A program made the translations under genes and the position numbers. Positions 42,603 through 50,843 of a stretch of 64,000 bases of DNA are shown piece after piece (the first letter of the stretch is position 1; each line of letters starts with the position of its first letter). The notes under the pieces are model-generated. The model saw only the letters and a program-made list of their open reading frames with translations. It had not been told where the DNA came from and made no database searches. Source of the DNA: Lapidilactobacillus wuchangensis. Its GTDB lineage: Bacteria > Bacillota > Bacilli > Lactobacillales > Lactobacillaceae. The stretch lies in NCBI RefSeq assembly GCF_003946645.1, contig NZ_RHOU01000010.1:27083-91082 (forward strand). The letters are read 5' to 3'.

Positions 42603-43850
42603 TTGAAAAAACTTACAAAACAATTATTCGTTGGCGCCGCTGTTGTTATTATGGCAAGCCCTGTATTTGCGGGTGTTCACCAAGTTTCTGCCGATACAAT
42701 TTCTGACGCAAAGAGCGCGATTTCCGATAATAAAAGTAGTGCTAGCAAGTTATTAGCACAATTGAACGAGCAACAAAATCAAGTTGCTAAATTAAGCAAC
42801 GATGTTTCCAATAAGATCGTAGCTATTAATGATACGCAATCAAACATTGATGATACTCAAGCTAAAATTTCAAATATTGATGGCGAAATTGTTACTGCTA
42901 AGAAAGAATTAGCTAACCGTAAATCAGTTTTACGCGAACAATTGATTGAATTACAAAAACAATCAACTAACAGTGTATCTGGTAATGTTTACGTCGATTT
43001 CGTTTTAAGCAGTGATAATTTCACTGATTTAGTTTCACGGTCAATGGCCGTTAACAAGATCAACGGTGCCAACAAAGAAGCAATGGCTGCCGTCACTGAA
43101 TCTAAAGAAAAATTAGCTGATTTAAAAGCGGACCAAGTTAATAAGAAAGATCAATTAGTCGCTGATCAGGCCAAATTAGTCGCTGACAAAGCAAGTCTTG
43201 ACAGCAAGAAAGCTGCTGCTGAAACTGCTCAAAAAGAATTACAAGATAAAGTTGACGCTAACAAAGCTGAATTAGAAACTTTACAAGCACAATTAGATAG
43301 TGCTACTAGTCGGGCTGCTGCCGCTGCTTTAGCCGCTGAAACTGCTGCTAAGCAAACAACAACTACTCAAGCTGCCAATACAGCAAGTAGTAGTTCTGTA
43401 TCAAGCCAAAGTAACAATGCAAGTGCTTCTTCAAGTCAAGCAAATACTTCATCTGCTGCTAACAACAATAGTAGCAGTAGCACAACTGTTACCGGTACTG
43501 GTCGCGGTGTTGCTATTGCTAATAATGCCGCTAAGTATATTGGCACACCATATGTTTATGGTGGGTCAACACCCGCTGGTTTTGACTGCTCAGGTTTGAT
43601 CTGGTATTCAGCTAAGCAAGCTGGAATTTCTTTACCACGGACTTCTCAAGCTATGAGTACACTTGGTTCTTCAGTTTCATTAAGTAGCTTACAAGCTGGC
43701 GACTTAGTATTCTGGGGTGGCGTTGGTAGTGCTTATCATGTTGGTATTTATGTCGGTGGCGGTCGTTACATTCACGCCCCACAACCTGGCCAAAATGTCA
43801 CTTACCAATCAATCAGTGCTTGGAGCCCTTCATTCGCTCGTCGAATCTAA
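42603..43850 (+). CDS. Secreted coiled-coil NlpC/P60 wall hydrolase (P54/SagA-like)
   Basis: A 415-residue protein with the same leader (ATGGGAGTGTAAA, TTG start), signal peptide (LFVGAAVVIMASPVFAGV) and coiled-coil N-terminus (STNSVSGNVYVDFVLSSDNF) as the two CHAP paralogs. The catalytic end is NlpC/P60 instead: cysteine in FDCSGLIWYSAKQ, histidines in AYHVGIYVGGG and YIHAPQPG. The linker (about 255-300) is Ser/Ala/Asn-rich. This is the Enterococcus P54/SagA layout, an endopeptidase that cuts wall cross-links. The trio shows one export-and-coiled-coil module joined to different catalytic domains. Confidence 0.93.
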   Translation: MKKLTKQLFVGAAVVIMASPVFAGVHQVSADTISDAKSAISDNKSSASKLLAQLNEQQNQVAKLSNDVSNKIVAINDTQSNIDDTQAKISNIDGEIVTAKKELANRKSVLREQLIELQKQSTNSVSGNVYVDFVLSSDNFTDLVSRSMAVNKINGANKEAMAAVTESKEKLADLKADQVNKKDQLVADQAKLVADKASLDSKKAAAETAQKELQDKVDANKAELETLQAQLDSATSRAAAAALAAETAAKQTTTTQAANTASSSSVSSQSNNASASSSQANTSSAANNNSSSSTTVTGTGRGVAIANNAAKYIGTPYVYGGSTPAGFDCSGLIWYSAKQAGISLPRTSQAMSTLGSSVSLSSLQAGDLVFWGGVGSAYHVGIYVGGGRYIHAPQPGQNVTYQSISAWSPSFARRI

Positions 43851-43855
43851 TTAAG

Positions 43856-43955
43856 ATAATTAAAACCAACTTCAATCTTGAAGTTGGTTTTTTATTTGTC
43901 ATAATAGGGATCAAAAAAAGGGCAGCATTCAATTTGAATGCTGCCCCTTTCTTTC
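43856..43955. terminator. Two terminators between NlpC/P60 and DtxR genes
   Basis: AACCAACTTCAA/TTGAAGTTGGTT with a T tract ends the hydrolase gene (about 43863-43892). GGGCAGCATTCAA/TTGAATGCTGCCC (43920-43948), with A and T tracts on both sides, serves the convergent regulator gene. Confidence 0.88.
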
Positions 43956-43965
43956 TATAATGAAT

Positions 43966-44613
43966 TTAAACAGCAGTCACGAAAATATAACTAGCTGCCT
44001 TAAAGCTAATCGGAATTTCACGATCATCGCTGGTCTTGATTACGATGGGTCCTTCGAATGGTTCGTGGCGCAGAATCGTAATTTCAGTACCAAGGGCTAA
44101 GTTCAAGCCTTCAAAGTACATCAGGAACTCATGGTTATCGATGACCCGTTTCACTTGGACCGTTTCACCATCAGGCGTATCGACGAGTACCAGATCACTT
44201 TGATCGGTCATTGGCGCATTGCCGGGAATTAAACCACCATGTGGGCAACGTTTGGGATCATCAAGGAAAGTATTCAGCCGCGAGATCAGCATGCCGTCAG
44301 TGGTGTGTTCCAGCACATCAGCAGCTTCGTGGACTTCGCCGATATTGTAATTAAGTTTGTCGTGGAGAAAGACTTCCCAAATACGATGCCGCCGGACTAA
44401 AGTTGTGGCAATCTCGCGGCCTTTTTCAGTCAGTGAAATTTCATTATAAGGTGTGTGACTCACCAATTCCTCTTTCGCCAAACTAGTGAGCATTTCTGTG
44501 ACTGAGGGCGCACTGACCTGTAAAATGTCAGCAATATTCTTATTGGTAATTTTCCGCCGATCATGACTAAGTTCATAGATGGCTTTGAGATAATTTTCCT
44601 GACTTGGTGACAT
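43966..44613 (-). CDS. DtxR/MntR-family metal-dependent regulator
   Basis: A 215-residue regulator. ATG 44613 (MSPSQENYLKAIYELS) is chosen because GGAGG lies 9 bases upstream. A longer in-frame reading lacks a site. The N-terminal winged helix is intact (KNIADILQVSAPSVTEMLTSLAKEELV). Next comes the dimer and metal region (RRHRIWEVFLHDKLNYNIGEVHEAADVLEHTT, with the E-x-H-x-x-A metal ligands) and CPHGG. A FeoA/SH3-like domain closes the protein. Such proteins repress Mn or Fe uptake genes when the metal is plentiful. No transporter gene is adjacent, so its targets lie elsewhere. Confidence 0.9.
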   Translation of the reverse strand: MSPSQENYLKAIYELSHDRRKITNKNIADILQVSAPSVTEMLTSLAKEELVSHTPYNEISLTEKGREIATTLVRRHRIWEVFLHDKLNYNIGEVHEAADVLEHTTDGMLISRLNTFLDDPKRCPHGGLIPGNAPMTDQSDLVLVDTPDGETVQVKRVIDNHEFLMYFEGLNLALGTEITILRHEPFEGPIVIKTSDDREIPISFKAASYIFVTAV

Positions 44614-44849
44614 TGCGCCAACCTCCATAAGTTTACTAATTGGCAAAACAAACATTCTAACTTATATTATAGCCTATCTTTCCCGATTTAAGTAGGTCGA
44701 TAATTGGTTTGTTTCCTATTTATAAATTATAAATCGAATTACTTTTATACGCATAAAAGTAATGAACCGTCAAAGCTGGTGTTAGGTGGAATAGTTGAAG
44801 TTGTGCTAGAAGTCCAACGTTGAGGACAATTCTACAATTGCTGCCTTGA

Positions 44850-45060
44850 ATGCTGGCAAAAATAAAGTGACACACTTCAACTCCAGACGGAGTGGAGGGA
44901 TCTTGGCGTCAGCCGCCAAATTGTTCTTAGCGGTTTACCGCTTAGTACAAGACTTGTATCTGAGACAATTTGGTTTCTAATTGGCTCAGATCAACGTCGG
45001 CCGCGTTCCACGCCAAGCAGCCCGGAACAGAGTCAGACGCCATTCTGTTTTACGACTATG
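44850..45060. repeat. Family A structured repeat, single copy (GTTCC orientation)
   Basis: Outer stem CTTGGCGT/ACGCCAAG, hairpins GTTCTTAGCGG/CCGCTTAGTAC and CTGAG/CTCAG. It shares the TTGGCGT outer stem with the 12.9-kb copy but in the opposite orientation. There is no inverted partner next to it. Confidence 0.85.
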
Positions 45061-45249
45061 TTAAAGCTGCAATTGCTAACTATTTAGTAGCTAGTTAGCA
45101 GTGCCAAATTCATCGACTGAACATTGGTAGATTACGTTAAAACGACCGGTTTAGAATTAAAGCCTGAAGTATGCTAAGATAGCGTTAACTGGAAAGACTT
45201 GGTCTAACAAGTTCCTTAGATTAAATTTAATTTTTTCTTATCTTTCCTA

Positions 45250-45278
45250 TTGACAGTTACCCAATAGTCTTGTAAAGT
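45250..45278 (+). promoter_or_regulatory. Promoter of kup with a long leader
   Basis: TTGACA (45250-45255) and TAAAGT (45273-45278), 17 bases apart. The predicted leader of about 150 bases holds small hairpins (ATCTTT/AAAAGAT, CGGGT/ACCTG, CAGT/ACTG) and GGGC followed by seven T. No known riboswitch core was recognised. Confidence 0.7.
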
Positions 45279-45435
45279 AGCGGCATTGGCTTAGTTTTGT
45301 GGGTGTCGGGTTGACCTGAATCTTTCGATAAAAGATGACGTGACGTGGCACTTGATAAGATAGGGCTTTTTTTAATGGCAAAGGGTTAAGTAACAGTTTC
45401 ACTGACCTTTTACATTTTACTTGGAGGAGAGTTAC

Positions 45436-47544
45436 ATGCGTTTAAATGCGAAAAAGCGAAGTAAGATGTCGCTGGCCGGCTTACTGATTACGATCGGTAT
45501 TGTCTACGGCGATATCGGGACTTCACCGTTATACGTTATGAAGACGATTATTAGCGATAACGGTGGCTTAAATACCGCTTCTCGAGAAATGATCATTGGT
45601 AGTATTTCACTGATTTTCTGGACAGTGATGTTATTAACCACAATTAAATATGTCTTGATTGCTTTACGGGCAACGAACCATGGTGAAGGTGGGATTTTCT
45701 CACTTTATGCCTTAGTCCGACGCCGTAAAAAGTGGCTGATTTACCCAGCATTAATTGGCGGTGCGGCTTTGCTCGCTGATGGGATGTTGACCCCAGCAGT
45801 AACAGTAACTACCGCGATTGAAGGGCTGAAGGGGATTAATTTCCATGGCCTGGAAATGGTGAATACCCAGCAGCAAGTCATTGTCATCACGATTGTGATT
45901 CTCTCGTTCCTTTTTCTGATTCAGCGCTTTGGGACGAGTGTGATCGGCCGGGCGTTTGGTCCCGTCATGTTTATCTGGTTTATGTTCTTGGGTGTGGTTG
46001 GCTTCATTCATATGGCCGGCGACTTCTCAATTCTAAAATCATTGAATCCTTATTACGCCATTGATTTGCTGTTCTTCAGTAAAGATAATCACGTTGGCGT
46101 TTTTATCCTCGGTAGTGTCTTCTTGGCGACAACTGGTGCTGAAGCCTTGTATTCAGACGTTGGTCATGTTGGCCGAGTTAATATTTTAGGCAGTTGGCCC
46201 TTTGTTTTCACGAGCTTGATGTTGAATTACCTGGGGCAAGGCGTTTGGGTAATGCAGAATGCCAATAACGCCAAATATTTACAAGATGCGACTTTTAATC
46301 CATTCTTCGAAATGCTGCCTGGTGAATGGCGGTTAGTCGGGATTGTTTTAGCAACATTAGCCGCAATTATTGCTTCCCAAGCGTTGATTACTGGTTCTTA
46401 CACTTTGGTTTCCGAAGCTGTTCGTTTGAAGTTCTTCCCAAGAATGAAAATTATTTATCCAACTGAGAAACATGGTCAGATTTATATTCCTTTAGTTAAC
46501 AAGATTCTTTGGTTGGCCTGCATTGCCATTATTTTCTACTTCCAAACTTCTTCACACATGGAAGCAGCTTATGGCTTGGCCATTACAGTCACGATGTTAA
46601 TGACCACCTTGCTTTTGTACCAATATCTTTGCCAGATTCATGTCAAAAAGATTTTTGCCCTGGCAATGGTTATTTTCTTCGGTGTAATTGAAGGCATGTT
46701 CTTAATTTCTTCGTTAGTCAAGTTTGTTCATGGTGGCTATGTCACTGCGATTATCGCCGGCTTGATCTTGTTCACGATGTATATTTGGTACAATGGTAAC
46801 CGAGTTCGTGATCACGAAGAATTCCGGTCCGCTTATGTGAGCTTAGATGATTACAAAGACCAATTGAGCCGTTTGAGCAATGACGATTCGTTGCCAATTT
46901 ATAGTGATAATGTTGTTTATATGGCAAAAGTTAAGCCTGGCAATCGGATTAAACGGGAAATGATGTATTCGATTCTCGATAAACGGCCAAAACGGGCCAA
47001 GGCTTACTGGTTTGTAACAGTCAATGTGACTGATGAACCATACACAGCCGAATACACGGTAGATACTTTAGGTACCCGTAATGTAATCAACGTCCAGCTT
47101 TATCTGGGTTTCCGGCGGGAACAGCGGGTCAACGTTTATCTGCGGGCCATTGTTCATGAAATGATTGAGCGTGGTCAAATCGATCCGCAACCAAAGAAAT
47201 ACACGACAATTGTTGGGCGTGATGTCGGTGACTTTAGTTTCGTCATTGTCCAAGATGTTATCTCACCACAAACACATATTAAATCTTACGAACGCACAAT
47301 GATCCAATTGCGGGTTGGGTTGCAGAATATTACGAGTAACCCTGCTTCTTGGTTTGGCCTTGAGTTCTCTGACGTTGTCGTCGAGAAAGTGCCGTTGATT
47401 TTAGGTCAGGCACATAAACCTAATTTGACTTATATGTCGAAACGGGCGGTCCAAGAACAAATCGAGGAACATAAAGCAGCTGATGAGGCGAAACCAACCA
47501 AACATCAGATGCCAAAAATGAACGAAAAGCCTTACGAACAATAG
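45436..47544 (+). CDS. kup: Kup/HAK-type potassium uptake protein
   Basis: A 702-residue transporter. ATG 45436 follows TTGGAGGAGAG. The family start LLITIGIVYGDIGTSPLYVMK is clear. It has about 12 membrane helices (residues 10-450), GGIFSLYALVRR, ADGMLTPAVTVTTAIEG and ATTGAEALYSDVGHVG, and a cytoplasmic C-terminal domain of about 240 residues. Kup proteins carry K+ in with protons. In related lactic acid bacteria c-di-AMP controls them through the C-terminal domain. No gene partner is adjacent. Family A repeats flank the gene on both sides. Confidence 0.95.
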   Translation: MRLNAKKRSKMSLAGLLITIGIVYGDIGTSPLYVMKTIISDNGGLNTASREMIIGSISLIFWTVMLLTTIKYVLIALRATNHGEGGIFSLYALVRRRKKWLIYPALIGGAALLADGMLTPAVTVTTAIEGLKGINFHGLEMVNTQQQVIVITIVILSFLFLIQRFGTSVIGRAFGPVMFIWFMFLGVVGFIHMAGDFSILKSLNPYYAIDLLFFSKDNHVGVFILGSVFLATTGAEALYSDVGHVGRVNILGSWPFVFTSLMLNYLGQGVWVMQNANNAKYLQDATFNPFFEMLPGEWRLVGIVLATLAAIIASQALITGSYTLVSEAVRLKFFPRMKIIYPTEKHGQIYIPLVNKILWLACIAIIFYFQTSSHMEAAYGLAITVTMLMTTLLLYQYLCQIHVKKIFALAMVIFFGVIEGMFLISSLVKFVHGGYVTAIIAGLILFTMYIWYNGNRVRDHEEFRSAYVSLDDYKDQLSRLSNDDSLPIYSDNVVYMAKVKPGNRIKREMMYSILDKRPKRAKAYWFVTVNVTDEPYTAEYTVDTLGTRNVINVQLYLGFRREQRVNVYLRAIVHEMIERGQIDPQPKKYTTIVGRDVGDFSFVIVQDVISPQTHIKSYERTMIQLRVGLQNITSNPASWFGLEFSDVVVEKVPLILGQAHKPNLTYMSKRAVQEQIEEHKAADEAKPTKHQMPKMNEKPYEQ

Positions 47545-47564
47545 TCTTGTTGGTTTAGTATTGC

Positions 47565-48255
47565 TAGTGCCAAGACTTCCCCAATTGAAGTGGTGGTGGC
47601 TGGGCGATTTAGAGGGCGTGGAACGCTGTGGCCGTCGATTTGAGCTTATTGCTAGCGCAACAATCTCAAATACGAGGCTTATTCTAAGCGATAAATCGCC
47701 AAGAATAATTTCACAGCTGACGCCAATCGCCTAGCCACCACCTGTATTAACTAACAGAACTGAGCACCACTAATTGAAAAAACAAATTGGTGTAAACTAA
47801 TGAGTCTGTTTGACAACTTTTCTGGATAAAACCAGAAACTGTCAGATAGACTTTTTTGGTATTATTTTTTATGTGTGATGACAATTTGAACCATTCAGTG
47901 GAACTATTCCACTATGATTGACTTAATCACTAACAACGATAAAGGGTGCCAACTCAACTCCAGACGGAATGGAGGGATCTTGTCGTCAGCCGCCAAATTA
48001 TTGTTGGTGCTTTAGCACTTACAATAAGACCTGTATTGATGACAATTTGGTTTGTAATTGGCATCAATCAGTGTCGGCCGCGTTCCACGACAAGCAGCCC
48101 GTAATGGCGTCAGACCAAATTCTGTTTATACACCTTTGCTGCTTTTTAATGGTTTTGGTCCTTGTTCTTTAATTGTCTCAAATCAATGCCGGCCGCGTTC
48201 CACAACCAGCAAGCCCGGAATGCAGTCAAAACCAATTCTGTTTCAACGCTTTTCT
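47565..48255. repeat. Family A repeat island, inverted pair plus an extra fragment
   Basis: Left copy about 47575-47760: CACAGC subtype, GGCGT/ACGCC, hairpin TTATTCT/AGAATAA with GCGAT/ATCGC. Right copy about 47945-48130: CTTGTCGT/ACGACAAG outer stem and TGATG/CATCA hairpin, both unlike the other copies. A third piece (48175-48250) is a GTTCC-oriented 3' part only. The spacer hairpin has TCTGTTTGACA and TTTCTGG/CCAGAAA followed by TAGACTTTTTT, terminator-like for kup. Confidence 0.85.
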
Positions 48256-48346
48256 TGATTTTTTACGAGCCCGTACTTAGAAGCAATCAGAATAGACTAA
48301 TTGTGTTATAATGCTTGTCATAACAATGAATGAAGGAGTCTTGGCA

Positions 48347-49663
48347 ATGGCACATGAACTAACACAAGCACAATTAGCAGCTTTCCGTGACGAATTTGCC
48401 CACGACCAGCATGTTAAACCAATTCAGCATGCGGCGATGCGCAACGGTGTTTTGGAAGCAAGCTACAATCCTGAAGCGGCAGCAAAATTAAATCATACTT
48501 TTTCAGTGGAAGTTCCCACTGGTAAAGTTAGCAATCAGAAGCAAAGTGGTCGCTGCTGGTTGTTCTCCTTGTTGAATACGTTACGCCATCAATTTGCAAT
48601 CGATAATAAAGTGAAGGACTTTGAATTGTCACAGTCTTATCTTTATTTCTGGGATAAAATTGAACGGGCAAATATTTATTATGACAATATTATTCGTACG
48701 GCGGATCGGCCAACTGATGATCGGGAAGTGGCTTTTTATTTAAGCATGCCTGGTGATGATGGTGGTCAGTGGGCGATGGCGGCTAGTTTAGTGGCGAAAT
48801 ATGGTGTTGTGCCCAAAGAAGTCATGCCCGAAACCTTCAATACTGAAGCAACGGCTGGTTTCGCTGAAGCATTGAACTTGAAGTTACGGCGCGATGCTTT
48901 AACTTTACGCGAGTTAAAAAATAATGGTGCCACTACTGGCGAAATAACGGCCCGGCGTCAGAAATTATTGCAAGAAGTTTATCGGATGACGGCGATTGCT
49001 GTTGGCGAGCCACCCGTACAATTTGATTTGGAATATCGTGATGATGACAAAAATTATCATTTGGATCAGGACTTAACACCAACAACTTTCTTTGAGAAGT
49101 ATTTCAAGATGAATCTCAATGATTATGTGGTTTTGACCAATGCTCCTGACAAGGCCTACAATCAAGCTTACCGGTTAGCTTCTGAAGAAAATGTGGTTGG
49201 TGGCTTGCCAATTATTTTCACGAATATGCCTATGGCTAGTTTGCGGCGGGCGGCGATTGCCCAATTAAAAGCTGGCGAGACAGTTTGGTTTGGTAATGAT
49301 GTTGGTAAACAAGTGAATCGCAAGGAAGGTTTGTTAGATTCGCAGCTATATCAAAAAGACGCTTTATTTGGTGTCGATTTGAGTTTGAACAAAGCCGATC
49401 GATTCCGATTAGGTGAGGCGGAAGTGACCCACGCCATGACGTTAACTGGCGTTGATCTGATTGATGACCAACCAACTAAATGGAAAGTTGAGAACAGTTG
49501 GGGCGTTAAGAATGGCGCCGATGGTTATTTCGTCATGAGCGACGACTGGTTTGAAGATTACAGCTATGAGGTTGTGGTTCAACGCAAATATTTAACTGAT
49601 GAAGAAATTGCCGCTGCTGATAGCGAGCCAGTACTGTTGCCGGCTTGGGATAGTTTGATGTAA
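48347..49663 (+). CDS. pepC: Aminopeptidase C (bleomycin hydrolase family)
   Basis: A 438-residue cysteine peptidase. ATG 48347 (MAHELTQAQLAAF) follows AAGGAG by about 11 bases. An upstream in-frame ATG overlaps that site. The catalytic residues are in place: cysteine in SGRCWLFS (about 70), histidine in THAMTLTG (about 365) and asparagine in ENSWGVKNG (about 385). PepC removes N-terminal residues from peptides in the cytoplasm and is a standard part of casein-peptide use in lactic acid bacteria. The C-terminal end is normal in length. The gene is monocistronic. Confidence 0.96.
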   Translation: MAHELTQAQLAAFRDEFAHDQHVKPIQHAAMRNGVLEASYNPEAAAKLNHTFSVEVPTGKVSNQKQSGRCWLFSLLNTLRHQFAIDNKVKDFELSQSYLYFWDKIERANIYYDNIIRTADRPTDDREVAFYLSMPGDDGGQWAMAASLVAKYGVVPKEVMPETFNTEATAGFAEALNLKLRRDALTLRELKNNGATTGEITARRQKLLQEVYRMTAIAVGEPPVQFDLEYRDDDKNYHLDQDLTPTTFFEKYFKMNLNDYVVLTNAPDKAYNQAYRLASEENVVGGLPIIFTNMPMASLRRAAIAQLKAGETVWFGNDVGKQVNRKEGLLDSQLYQKDALFGVDLSLNKADRFRLGEAEVTHAMTLTGVDLIDDQPTKWKVENSWGVKNGADGYFVMSDDWFEDYSYEVVVQRKYLTDEEIAAADSEPVLLPAWDSLM

Positions 49664-49675
49664 GCGTAAGAACTT

Positions 49676-49712
49676 AAAAAACGAGCCATCCATTTTGAAT
49701 GACTCGTTTACT
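49676..49712 (+). terminator. Terminator of pepC
   Basis: AAACGAG pairs with CTCGTTT, with an inner CAT/ATG part. It is short and moderately convincing. Confidence 0.6.
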
Positions 49713-49718
49713 ATTTAA

Positions 49719-49790
49719 GCCACTTGCCGGATTTGAACCGGCGACCCCCACCTTACCATGGTGGTGCTCTACCTGCTGAGCTAAAGTGGC
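49719..49790 (-). tRNA. tRNA-Thr (GGT anticodon)
   Basis: The minus strand folds as a full cloverleaf of 72 bases: acceptor GCCACTT/AAGTGGC, D-arm GCTCAGCAGGTAGAGC, anticodon stem CCACC/GGTGG with loop ATGGTAA (anticodon GGT, codons ACC/ACT), and T-arm GCCGGTTCAAATCCGGC. CCA is not encoded. It stands alone, convergent with pepC. Confidence 0.95.
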
Positions 49791-49986
49791 ACTGTTTTAT
49801 CGCACAAGATATAGGTTACCGAAAAATTGCAGGCTTGTCAATCGTTTTATGGCCAGTATTGGTGTGCAAACGTTATTGTCGCCGCACTGTCATCATTTGC
49901 TCGAGCGAACAAGCTTTACCCAACATTCAAATGCTATTTTTGGTAAGATGACGGTAGATTGAGTAATGGATTCGAAGGGGAAGCCA

Positions 49987-50760
49987 ATGGATAAATTAAC
50001 TGAGGCGCAGCAGGATTGGGATGATTTTGCCGCCGATTATTATGCTGGCGAGCAGGCTAGCCAAGTGCCATATGTCTCAGCGGTGATCACGTATTTGCAA
50101 CAGCAGGATTTATTACCGCATCAGCAACAGTCACTGCTGGATTTAGGCGGTGGTACCGGCCGGTTTGCAGTGCCTTTAGTTAGGCTGGGTGTGAAGGTGG
50201 CGGTTGCTGATTTTTCAGCCGCCATGTTAGCGATTCTGCAGCAGCGCCGGTTAGAATTAGCGCAGCCAGAACTTTTAACATTTCAGCAAACTAGTTGGCA
50301 AGCGCTGGTTAAAAGTGGTCGAAAATACCCAGTTGTTTTTATGAGCATGCTACCAGATGTTGCACCATCAGATTTAGCAAAAATAGCCCAATTGGCCACG
50401 GAACGATTCCTGATTTTCAGGCTGGTCAGTGTGGAAGATGACTTTTTCACGCCTTTATTAAATGAGTTAGCCTTGCCGCCGGAGCGCCCGGAAGCTAATC
50501 GCGCACTGATGGCCGCCTATCAGCAACAAAATTTGCCAGATTTCGCCCCTTGGCTGGCCCATGATTTCAATTTTGCAACAACCGAAGTTTTGAGTACGGC
50601 CGAAGCGAATGATTATTTAACCACCTATCCAGAAATGACGGCTGAAAAAATGGCGCTGGCGCATCAACGGTTACAAGCAGCGTTAGTCAAGCAAAAACTG
50701 ACTGTGACTGAGCGCTATTGCTTTCGATTGTTAACGACTCAGCGAATTTTAAAAGAATGA
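49987..50760 (+). CDS. Class I SAM-dependent methyltransferase
   Basis: A 257-residue enzyme starting MDKLTEAQQDWDDFAADYY, with AAGGGGAAG upstream. Motif I is LLDLGGGTGRFAVPL (about 53-67), followed by VAVADFSAAMLAIL and a motif IV-like PVVFMSMLPDV. This is the Methyltransf_25/11 type. The substrate is unknown. The sequence FFTPLLNELALPPERPEAN in the second half suggests a small-molecule methylase rather than an RNA or DNA methylase. The gene is monocistronic and convergent with the P-type ATPase gene. Confidence 0.85.
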   Translation: MDKLTEAQQDWDDFAADYYAGEQASQVPYVSAVITYLQQQDLLPHQQQSLLDLGGGTGRFAVPLVRLGVKVAVADFSAAMLAILQQRRLELAQPELLTFQQTSWQALVKSGRKYPVVFMSMLPDVAPSDLAKIAQLATERFLIFRLVSVEDDFFTPLLNELALPPERPEANRALMAAYQQQNLPDFAPWLAHDFNFATTEVLSTAEANDYLTTYPEMTAEKMALAHQRLQAALVKQKLTVTERYCFRLLTTQRILKE

Positions 50761-50789
50761 TTCATTACAAATTTGTGCGGCAAATCAAA

Positions 50790-50833
50790 AGCAAAAAGAA
50801 ACACGCTGGCTTTGAAGTCAACGTGTTTTTTTT
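50790..50833. terminator. Terminator between methyltransferase and P-type ATPase genes
   Basis: AAACACGCTGGCTT pairs with AAGTCAACGTGTTT, with one mismatch and one wobble, followed by a T tract on the plus strand. A-rich DNA on the left makes it usable from both sides. Confidence 0.75.
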
Positions 50834-50843
50834 CGGTAAATTT

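Noticed and set aside
45285..45436. c-di-AMP (ydaO) riboswitch upstream of kup
   Set aside because: The conserved ydaO core (GGGGAGCC-like block with its partner stems) is not present.
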